Shown piece by piece: positions 1 through 11,029 of a stretch of DNA of 45,205 nt. Origin of the DNA: Elysia marginata (lineage: Eukaryota > Mollusca > Gastropoda > Plakobranchidae); the NCBI GenBank assembly GCA_019649035.1, contig BMAT01010370.1:147510-192714 (forward strand), in the 5' to 3' direction. The notes under the pieces are model-generated. The model ran no database searches. It was not told the DNA's origin and saw only the letters and a program-made list of their open reading frames with translations. The stretch's first letter is position 1. Each line of letters begins with the position of its first letter. Both the position numbers and the translations under genes were made by a program.

Positions 1-66
1 TTCTTCTTCTTCTTCTTCTTCTTCTTTGTGTTCTTCTTCTTCTTCTTCGTCTTTTTCGCCTTCTTC
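1..66. repeat. (TTC)n microsatellite
   Basis: Nearly pure TTC repeat at the left edge, interrupted by a few GTG, GTC and GCC triplets. It lies upstream of the first visible OvoA exon, so it is probably inside an OvoA intron that starts off the window. Confidence 0.9.
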
Positions 67-76
67 CCAAAAGTTA

Positions 77-105
77 ATGATGACAATGACGACGACGACG
101 ACGAC

Positions 106-197
<92 letters not shown>

Positions 198-200
198 AGG
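77..200. repeat. (GAC)n/(GAT)n trinucleotide microsatellite
   Basis: A short GAC run passes into a long GAT/ATG run with one register shift near 158. An open frame across it would encode only Asp and Met runs, which is a repeat artefact. From 201 to 330 I see nothing except the polypyrimidine-poor approach to the 331 splice acceptor. Confidence 0.9.
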
Positions 201-330
201 GACGGGACTGGCAATGACGTTGATGACGGTAGCATGCTTAGGTTTCTTTACGTGTAGGTGTAGGTGATGATGATGAAAAGAAATCAGGATAAAGCTGGAA
301 CTACTATACTGGCCTTATTTACTGTACCAG

Positions 331-457
331 TGGGCAATTATGATGGGCATCGAGCACGAGCGGGTCCACCTTGAGACGTCAGCTGTTCTCATCAGGCAGC
401 TGCCGATCCGCCTTGTTTCTCGTCCGTCTGGATGGCGTTACGGCCCGACTACAGCAG
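331..457 (+). other. OVOA: OvoA exon: end of the DinB-like domain with HX3HXE iron-binding motif
   Basis: Starts in phase 0 after the acceptor ending at 330 and leaves one base at the donor (GT at 458-459). It reads GIEHERVHLETSAVLIRQLP. The H-E-R-V-H-L-E stretch (codons at 355-375) matches HX3HXE, the three-residue iron facial triad of OvoA and EgtB sulfoxide synthases. The residues after it (RPSGWRYGP) match the usual linker into the FGE domain. Confidence 0.85.
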
Positions 458-2191
458 GTCTGTGTTTGGAAGAACTTATAACTTCCAAGAGTTTGAATCA
501 ATAGAGCAATCCCAAATTTAGACCGCTTAATGCTGTCATTATTTATTTTACAATAAATCGTCTTTTGCTCTGCTTTTGTTGTTGTTGTCGTTGGTTATGC
601 CGTTGTTGCTAATGCTGATCTTGGTTTAATTGTTTTTATATTGTTGTTATTAAAGCTAGTAGTAAAGGTTATAAATACGCTGATAATAAATTTCCTGTCT
701 TTAAAAAATCAGGCTTTTAGAGCTGGCTAGCTATGAAGCTTATTTCGTGTGTTGAACATTTTTTTATTTGGTACATGTTTTTTGTTTTGAGAATGCTTAT
801 TTAATAATCTGATCTTATTTTAGCCAAATTGCAAATAAATCTCCAGTCAATACTACCTAACCATGTTTAAACCAATCGTGAACTGTTCTGTTCTCACAGA
901 CCACCCTGTAAAAGCCAACAGAATGGTATCGGTCAAGACCACTGAGGTCAAAATGGGAAAACCAGTAGATTTCCCTTCCTATGGCTGGGACAATGAGTAT
1001 GGCGAGGAAACTTTTAAGTAAGTCCAATTTAATAATCTTATATTTTCACATATCATTTGCATGTGCATGTTTCAGGAAAAAATAAAGATAATGTAGTGTC
1101 GGCTGACTTTTGATTTTTTTATCTTATACTAACATCATTCTTTATCTACAGAAGCAAATATAATATAAGCTTCTTTTATAGCCTAGAGAAAAGATTTTCA
1201 GGTTTTAACAAAAATGATTTTGCGCCATCTTTTTACAATTGAACGGTTTTCCTATGTAGCCGGAAAATATGGTTTGAAACAAGGATGGGCGATAGCTTTT
1301 TCTTGCTCGAAGGTGTATCAGGATTAGGGGGGGGGTGTTCAGAGGAGCACAGATGTGGGAAAGTGGTGGTGAAACATGCCAAACAAATGGAAACGCTGTC
1401 ATAGGAAGTCCATCGCTCTAGAACTGTTCTCAAAAGTATCACACCAACGTGTTGTTTCTTTTTACCAATGGAGATAACTAATGCTATAGTATGTATAAAG
1501 AGCTGGCGTCATCTTCATTAACAGGAAGTGCACGCAACCCAAAGAGGGTAAAGCAAAATGAACAAAAAGATCAATTAATGAATTAAACAGTATTAAAAAT
1601 AAATCAACAGACACGAAAAGCTAAGCTCAGAAGGCGTATTGAATTCATGTCAATACCGCTGTTCTCCAGCGTACCATCATTTGAAGCAAGCCAGTACTTG
1701 GTGACCAACGGAGACTTTCTGGAGTTTGTGAACGCTGGAGGTTACCAGACACGCCATCTGTGGTCAGACGAGGGCTGGGAGTGGCGCCAGTACCGCCAGG
1801 CCAGACACCCAACTTTCTGGGTTTGTGACCAAGGTCAGGAGATAAATCTCTATAGAACTCGTTTTCTCTTAGAAAGCCGAGAATAAAACTGCCTGGCAAC
1901 TTAGTCCGTATGACTCGGATGTTGTAATTACCTTGATATTTTGAACAATACCTTTTTATAAGCTTCCAAATGTCCACAAAAAATTATCAGATTATGATCA
2001 CTTTGTAGAGAGTTATAAAACTAGTTTTTGATTTAAAAAATACTGCAAACATTGAAAAATAAAATCAATTTTAAAATGCATTCTCTCAAATTAGAATTGT
2101 CAACATTCACTCGTTTTGACTGATCGCGAGACAGGAATAGTCGAAAATATCTTGCCCTTCTTCCTGCTCTCTAAACAATCGCTCTCTCTCT

Positions 2192-2252
<61 letters not shown>

Positions 2253-3139
2253 ACAGTCTCTCTTTCTCTCTCTTTCTGTCTCTTCGATATTTGATATTTT
2301 TTACGTATAAAAACTGTCCTCAATTTTTTGTTTCGCTGTTCAAATCTTGGCATTATTATCTTTCTATTGATTACTTTGTTACGTGTAAGTCGTACGGTGA
2401 TGGAGTCATTATGATAAACTAGCAGACATTGTATACTCTTATGTTGCAGGGTGTAAATCTGGTTGCGGGGGAGACTTGGCTGGAGAAACACACTGCCCAC
2501 TGCGACCTGCCCTCATCAATGGCCACAACAATGGCGAAGCCGTGGAGAGTAAAAAAGCCAAAATCACCGAATTCAGGTAGGTGTACATTTTCGAGCCTTT
2601 GGAGAAAAAATGTATTAAATATTGAAAAATTGAATCCTTTGACAAAAACTTCTTTATCTTACAAGCTATAATTTAAGCACACATTTTGTTTGGTAACTAA
2701 TGTAAAATCTACAACTAGTTGTGAGGAAGATAAGGTATATAGATATAAAAACAAGCTAGTGCGTGAGATGTAGCTATAGTTACAACATGCCGTGTGTTTT
2801 TAAACTCCTCTCGCCATCCACCCACCTACCCTAGGTTTCGCGTCATTTTTGACGTTATAGATCTACCTTTAGACTGGCCAGTAGAAGTGAACTACCATGA
2901 AGCAAAGGCTTATTGTGTTTGGAAAGGTCAAGCGTATCGGTTACCCACTGAGGCGGAGCATCACGTGATTCGTGGGCATGTACGTTACTTTGACAAATTT
3001 GATAATAAAGATGTTTGTCTTTTTGCAGCATCAAGAAGTCGTTTTTCAAAAATTTATCGTTATCTAAAACATCTCGGTGATGCATTGAGAGAGACTTTAG
3101 CAGTTGTTTTTGAAGTAGTAGTAGTAGTCGTAGTCGTTA

Positions 3140-3195
<56 letters not shown>

Positions 3196-3216
3196 ATAGT
3201 AGTAGTAGTAGTGGTA

Positions 3217-3262
<46 letters not shown>

Positions 3263-3401
3263 AAGTTGTCGTTGTTGTTGTTGTAGAAGTAGTAGCGGTA
3301 GTAGGAGTAGGAGTATGGTAAAAGTAGTAGTGGTCGTAGTAGTAGTAATAGTAGCAGTAATAGTTGTAGTGCTAGCAGTAGTAGTTGCAGTAGCAGTACT
3401 C

Positions 3402-3444
<43 letters not shown>

Positions 3445-4033
3445 TAGAGGCAGTAGCATTAGAAGTAGCAGTAACAGCAGTAGCAGTGGTAGTAGTAGTA
3501 ACAGCAGTTGTAGTGGTAGTGATCTTGGTCATGACGGTGTCGACATAAATTGAAGTGGGAGTTATGCCAATGCACATTTTTTTTACTCTAGAGCCAAATA
3601 CTAATAAAGTGGAGAACTTAACAAAGTAACAGTTTGCTACAACGTAGCTGATATCTTCTTCTTCTTCTTCTTCTTCTTCTTCTTCTTCTTCTTCTTTTGG
3701 CGGAATGTTAGTCATATTCATTTTTAATGTGTTTCATGTTTTTCTCTAATCAAGTTTATTATCCTTTGCAATACAGGTACCGGCCAACAAAGAAGTTTCG
3801 AGTGACATCATATTTCATGACAATATTCAGGCTAATTTAAACCTTCAGTTCGGCTCCTCAACAGTAAGTAAATTATTCAAGGAAGATAATACCTCTTTTA
3901 TCAGTTTCAGTCTGATTTTCTCCCTTACTTTCTCATCCTCTTCTTTTCTTTTCTTTTCTCTGTCTCTGCCTTTCTGTTTGTCTTTCTTTCTTTCTTTCTG
4001 TCTGTCTGTCTCTCTATGTCTCTGTCTCTGTTT

Positions 4034-4066
<33 letters not shown>

Positions 4067-7000
4067 ATCTCTCTCTATTTTTTACGCTCCCTGTCTTGTG
4101 CTCTCTCACTCTGTGTTCGTCTTCACAACTCGAATTTTACATTGACAGTACATTGACAGTAGCCGACAGAGATCATAAAAAGATTGGTCACCGCAATGGC
4201 AAAGCTGAGGAAACATAATGAACCTATCAAAGAGTCAATCAATTCCCCCTAGGGCTGAGAATTCTATGGTTACGTATATTCTGAGTTGATATTTACCGCT
4301 GCGAGATGTTAACTCTGTCAAAGACAAGTGAAAAAAAAAGAATCTAGGTTTTTAAATAAAATGCTACCAAATATTCTTAGCGTACTGGGGACAGCTATAT
4401 AAGGCAATACAAAATATTCTGAAGCACTGTGACACTGGATTGGGCAATTCTTAAACCAGATACAGAGGTAAAGACTTTGGTCACGTTAAACGGCACGACT
4501 GTAGGAGAAACTATGCAGAGGGCGCATATGAGCACAGCAGGTGAGGACCAAGAAGACGGTGGGCGCAAGATTTTGTAGAATGGCTGAAAGTGACAACAAC
4601 TTTTGTGGTTTTGCCCCCCCCCCTCCCACACAGACACACACACAAGAAAGTGTGCTCAACAATCTGAGCTAGATCTAGCAGTAAGTAGGCTTAAGAGGCG
4701 CAATAGGGCCTAGTCGAACGAGCAAAAATGCCTTCAAAATGCTACGAATTCTATGCGTCGGTGTGCTGGTGGTGAGTAACGCATATTCGAACTTAGTTAG
4801 ATTAACTAATAAAAGGTTGTACAGGTTTTTTTGATCGTTCTGACTGTCGAGTGAAGGGGGGGGGGCACAATCACATTTCAGCCCAGTCTGCAGTGGAAAT
4901 CAAATTTCAACCTGAGCGCGCTCACAAATTCTACTCACTAGCTCGTGTCCACTCACGTCACAGTTCATTTCGTTCAAGGCCTAAAGAAACTTACACGACG
5001 GGTCAAACGAACACCCTACCCTCCTCCAAGTCGTCATTTCGCTAATTTTTCGACTGAGAACTGTGAAGGAAATTTAATGCATCTGTAAAAACTGTGATCA
5101 AGTTCCAATCATTTGTGAAATATATTGCTACAAAAGACCTTTTAGAAATTTGAAATTTACTGAACATCGAAAAAGTTTGTGTGCGTGTGTGTGTGCTCTA
5201 ACTAAAAATTCGCCATTGATTCAAGCAGGTGACTTTCGCAGCCAGTATATTTTTCATTATGTGTATCTGTTTCTTTACAGTTTTTCTAATAAGTATAGCA
5301 ATTGCATTGCAGGTGTTAATTGTGCCTAGAGGCAGGCCTAACCTGCTTTTTCTTGCTGTCAGTATAATTATGCAGTGAGGTTGTAATATTCTTTCCCTTG
5401 CAGCCGGTGAACATGTACGCAGCTTCAAGTACAGGTCATTACGACACGATGGGGAACGTATTCGAGTGGGTGGAAGATCAGTACAACGGGCTCCCTGGAT
5501 TTGAAACCCATTTTCTGTACGATGACTTCAGCTCACCGTGTTTTGATGGCAAGCACACATTGATGATGGTGAGTGGTTGCCTTTCGCCTTGGAGGCAGAA
5601 TCCGTTAACATTAATTTTCTTTCACAGAGTGCAAAGTTTGAACAAACACTTTTTAAAATTGAACATAAATATTCCATTTTTAAAAATCTCTTATAATTTT
5701 GGATCATTTTACAAGTCATTGACTGCTGAAAAGGGGGAAAGGATTAAAAATACATGTCAAGTAAAGAAACTGCAGAGATTTTCACGCACCATTGATATTA
5801 GAAAAATACTCAAATTTGAGTTTTATAATTTCAGAGATTAAAAAGTTGTAAAATCAATATTTGAGAAAAATGTAATGCGAATTATTTTTAGGGAACTTGC
5901 ATAGCATTCAGGCGTTATCGGTGTTTTAGAAAAGGCTCACATTTTTAGGAAAAAAGGACATTTTTAGATAAAATTCCTTGCATGAAAACTGTATCTGCTA
6001 TCGGTAGGTAAAAAAATTATAAGCTAGGACCATAATGATAGAAAAAGGGAGTCGATGAATCTTCATTGACTATTCACATTTCATATTATGAAATGCAGTG
6101 AAAGAGATTTAAACCTCAAACGTTTTAAATTTGTTGTAAATTCCATTATTAAGATAAATGCTCATTTACTGCCTGCTAGTCGTAGATTCATTTTTTACTT
6201 AAAAAGAATATTTTGCATACTGCAGGGAGGCTCGTGGATATCTACTGGTGATTACGGATCTCGCTTTGCCAGGATTGCATTCAGGCGACATTTTTTCCAG
6301 TTTAGCGGATTCCGTTTGGCCAGGAGCAAAGAATTCCAGACGGAGCTGCCAGCAAGAGCTGTGGACACAGGGGTGTACATTCTGGGAGCCGGCAGGGGGG
6401 GTATGTGGTTAATAGATTATGTACTATAAGATTATTTGAGGGATATACTTAAAATAACTGTTTTTAAATTCTTAATGTACAAATTTTGACGATGGAGATT
6501 ACAGGCAGCATACGCAAATCAACATTTAGATATTTTTTCAAAGTGAGAACTGGCCAAAAACAAAAACTTATATGACTGATAAGAAAAAGAAAAAGTGTAA
6601 AAATGGACAGGACGTCACTTCAGGCTGAAAACGAATGGTGAAACCTATAAACTTATAAAGTTAGATATCTTTATAACTGGTCGTGATTGAAAACACATGT
6701 GAGCGTATTTGGAGCGGCTAGTTTGTGACTTATAATAGCTGGTACTATCATCATCTTTCAGAGAGGATAAACCCACAAGAGAACTGTAAGCAGAAGCTAG
6801 TGCTTGGTCCAAGTTCTAACACAGCTTACATCTTCGATACTCAAGAGACCCTGGAGGGGATTTTAGAGCTGGAGTTTGGTTTCCGTGATAGCCTCTCAGC
6901 TGTAACAGCGACATTATGTGCAGATTACTGTCGTTGTAACAGCATCCGCACAGAATCTGCTGTACATATTGGAGCAGCCACGGGCAGAGCTGTGTTTGAG

Positions 7001-8019
7001 ATGAGCAAAACGTTCCAAAATGTATGTTTACTTTTACATAGTGGTTTTAAGACGCTAACAATGTATGTGCATTTTATTATGACCTGGACCTATGTATCTT
7101 TTTAACTCTATAACTCCATGTAATGGATCAATTGCAACACTACTGTCAAAACTTTTTAATGCGTACGCCCTTACAGAAAAATGTCACCTAAGTAAAGTCG
7201 CGTGTGTTCCTGTTATGTAAGCTAAATATTTAAGAGAAACATTTCCAACATTACAAAGAGTACTTCCATATCCATATTCTGTAGAACAGAGAAAAGTTAC
7301 CAGATTACTCCAAGATCAATCGACATCTTGAAGAATCTGAGATTTAAGGTTTAGAGTGGTTTTAACTATAAAACAAGTTAGGCACATGGGTTGTTTTTTT
7401 TTTCAAATTAAATTTCTAAGGGTTTATATGCAAAAACAGATCTCACCTTTTTTTAAAACTATAAACGCCCAGATATTTCATCTGAACGACAGGTTCTTGG
7501 CCTCGAGAACTTTGGACGTCTTATCGACACAGCAATGAAGCTGCAAGATGGAAAGGATGTGAAACTCAGAGATGGCACACCAGTGCAGCTAGACTCTGAG
7601 TACCGAATGGAGAGGGTTATTTTAAAGCAGGTACATGCAATGATATCGTCAGTTTGCAATTTAAATATTGCAACTGATAACTAAGTTACTAATTTCGGTG
7701 TAGTAAATGGTGATCAACAGTAAAACCTATAGTTTTTAGACATAAAAGTATACATTTCTGCATCACGAAGCTTTGTCAGTCTAGGAAACGTTAGTTTCAC
7801 CCTTTAAAATGTAAGCAGTTGAATCGGTTGTTATGGTTGAAAAGATAAACTAAATTTTTGTCGTGCAAATTACAACATAATTTTGCGTTTTACTCGTTAT
7901 ATAATGTATTTATACATATTCAGGGCAGTTTATAAAAAGACGGCGATGTTGATGATGTTGATGAAGATGATGATGATGACGATGATTGAGATGATGATGA
8001 TTGAGATGATGATGATTGA

Positions 8020-8091
<72 letters not shown>

Positions 8092-8182
8092 AACTGAGAT
8101 GATGATAATTGATATGATGATTGAGATGATGATTGAGATGATGATTGAGATGGTGATTGAGATAATGATGATGATGATGATA

Positions 8183-8224
<42 letters not shown>

Positions 8225-8289
8225 TTGATGATGATGTTGATGATGATCATGATGATTGAGATGATGATGATTGAGATGATGATGATTGA

Positions 8290-8360
<71 letters not shown>

Positions 8361-10949
8361 GGATATTGATGATGATGATGATATTGATGATGATATTGAT
8401 GATGATGATGATATTGATGATGATGATTAATGATTGATGATTGAGGATGATTTAACCGGAGTGTTAGTGGTGATAGTGGTAGGCAAGTTGTTATTTGTTT
8501 CTCCGTTTGTTTGGAAAACTGGTTTTTCATTTTTGTATCAAGCTTATATAATTAATACTAAATGGCTACTCGATGTTTTTATGACATTGACACCAAATTA
8601 ATATAGTCTAGCATTGTCTCTGTCGTCTCCATTCCTATCTCTACTTTAAGCCCCCTTTCTGCAATCGAACGACTCCGTCATCTTCTCCGAATACAGTTTA
8701 CCCTGGTCTAATATAAACCGCTGGTGTTTCTTCATTCCAGTTTACCTGGGTAGCCAACGAGGTGGACGTTCACGATCTGGTGCTGATTTCTCACCTGGAT
8801 CGTGTTCAGAATGCCAAAGGTACCATTTTTAACTCAGATTTTTATCAGGAATTAAAATGTTATGTTTCCATATTTTACATGTAAAAATGAATTTTTAAAA
8901 AATTGATTTAAGCAATAGGATTTTCACTAACTTATCCATGATGCATCTTTTCTCTTCTTTACCTCCCATACTTATTTCATTCGCATGCTGTTTTATAACT
9001 TTGATTTTTTTTGCACCGATTAGTGTGAAAATGCGTCGGCGAAAAGTAAGTCTTTTTAATCTATACTTTAAAAAAAGTGAGAATTTTTCTAATCTCCGGA
9101 AGCTGTGACATATAATGGACTACAAAGATAAAGAAGAGGAGTGGCAAATAACCACATGGATAATTTCTAAAAAGAAAACATGGCTCAAGCTAACTGAATA
9201 ATGATAATAACTTACATTCAGAACATGAAATTATCAGATTAAGTACAAGTTAGATTTCGATTTTCAAAAAACCGGATGTTTTTTCTTAGTACGGATTAAA
9301 GTTTTTTTTCTTTCCTTTATGTGTGTGTGTGATAGTATGTTAAGCAAGTAAAATTTTTTAGATAAAGTTCATGATACATAGGCCTACGGTAAAACGATAT
9401 TAATATGCTTATATAGAAATAAATATGGCATATGTATATCTAACCTGTTAAATGTAAAGGAATTTTTCATATGACTAAATGAGTTACGACTGTCTCACTT
9501 GAAGCTAACTGAAAGCGGTTTTATTAACCTTGAGTGTGAAAATAAAAAGCTTTAATCCCATTATAAGATATTGGCTATTTTAGAATGCGCCTACAACTTA
9601 ATTTTGTTTTTGTTTTTTCTTTCATATGAATCTTTCCGTGTTTACTTTCATTTTTCTAGGTGGATTGAGGATGGGATAAAATTCATTTCACGAAGATAAT
9701 ATTGGGCTACTCAAATTAAAGGAAAAATTAGACTTTTCTTATTGAGATTTGCATTCTTCAGGATATCAATTTTCTCTTACAAGTTCAACTTTGCTGCGAT
9801 AAGATTACAGTTGTCAACTTTTTAGTTGTATTGGTCTAATCGGGAATGGGAATAGGGCGTAAATTTATCGTTCTTGGTTTGGAAGAGGGAGTTTTCTAAA
9901 AGAAACGATAATTTGCGCTGTTATCTCACTCCCGATAAAAGGTTTGGTTATTTTCGATCGATAACTTTTGACCTTCATAGGTCTCCTAAGGGCCTTTTAA
10001 ATCTCATTTTAATAAATTAGTTTACTTGGTTAATTCCACACCTCTGGTCCTCTGAACTCCCTGGGCTGATGTGGATCTGATTCCTGCGGAAAGGTTTTGT
10101 CATTTTTCCCCCATTTGTTAGAGTGCAGTATGAGAATCTGGATTTGATAGGGAAGAAGCTCGTCATTGCTTGAGCTATTGCTCACCTAGTTGTTTAAATG
10201 GTTTATTGGTAGTCTCGGAGAACCTTTGAAAAACTCTAAGTGATATCTAAAGAAAGACATGTTTATTACTTGCTTTGGTAACTTTAGATAAGTAGGCTTT
10301 TACACTTTATTTTTTTTCTCAAAGCCAATAGTCTGTGCTTGATGAAAAGCTTGCCAGTTGATTTAAAATGTGATGCTTTTGTTTCAGCTTGGCTTGTGCG
10401 CCTGTGGGAAGTTGTGAACCCTCGAGGCGTTGTGGTGATTGTCAGCAAAGATGAGGTATGGACGAAAGATTCATTGGATGCAGTGCTCAGCAACAGGTAA
10501 GGCCTACTGACCTTGTTTTCTCGTTTTTTTTTTCCTTCGCCTGTTTTTTTTTTTATAAAAGATCAGAAGGGGAACGTGTAGTTCAAAAATGCTTGTAGCT
10601 AAATCTAGCATGATGCTATTGGGGACGATTCGTTCTAAAATGTTTTGTATTTTCTTTTTAAGAAGTCAAATCAAATCATTTGTGAGAAAAAGATTAGTCT
10701 TTAATAATCATTGAAATCTACTCATGACTAACCTTTTTTTTTGTTGTTGTTGTTTTTTTTTTTATTATTATTGTCTCACAGTAAATCAGACTGATTTACG
10801 TTTGTGAAAATACGGAAACACAAACTGGTCTTCATTTGCGACTTGAAAGAAAAATAAATTGTATAAAGGCTTTGAAACTGTTAAATGCCTATTGAATGTT
10901 TTGAATGTGTCATGTTTATGTTTGAAAAAACTCTTTAAAAAAGCACGTT

Positions 10950-11029
<80 letters not shown>

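Larger units (their letters stand above)
900..6400 (+). other. OVOA: OvoA exons encoding the FGE-sulfatase-like catalytic domain
   Basis: Seven exons (900-1017, 1670-1833, 2450-2576, 2835-2979, 3777-3863, 5404-5568, 6226-6400). Recognisable blocks in order are GKPVDFPSYGWDNEYG, ASQYLVTNGDFLEFVNAGGY, HPTFWV, DWPVEVNYHEAKAYCVWKG, YRLPTEAEHHVIRG, GHYDTMGNVFEWVEDQ, the YDDFSSPCFDGKHT block, GGSWISTGDYGSRFARIAFR and FQFSGFRLARS. These are typical of sulfoxide synthases, where the domain supplies substrate-binding residues. The 2450-2576 exon is a low-complexity, Cys-bearing insert between HPTFWV and the DWPVEVNY block. Confidence 0.85.

Noticed and set aside
28..267. Open frame rich in Phe, Asp and Met
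   Set aside because: It is simply a translation of TTC and GAT microsatellites.
3097..3721. Long frames of poly-Val, poly-Tyr, poly-Leu and poly-Thr
   Set aside because: They are readings of the AGT microsatellite in an OvoA intron.
5569..5841. Continuation of the open frame past the OvoA exon ending at 5568
   Set aside because: Similarity to the family stops at a GTGAGT donor and resumes at 6226 with GGSWIST, so this is intron.
7941..8446. Spaced repeats resembling a CRISPR array
   Set aside because: The repeated units are trinucleotides with no unique spacers, and the DNA is eukaryotic.
7883..8530. Long frames of poly-Met, poly-His or poly-Ile on both strands
   Set aside because: All are readings of the ATG microsatellite in an OvoA intron, so no protein is implied.
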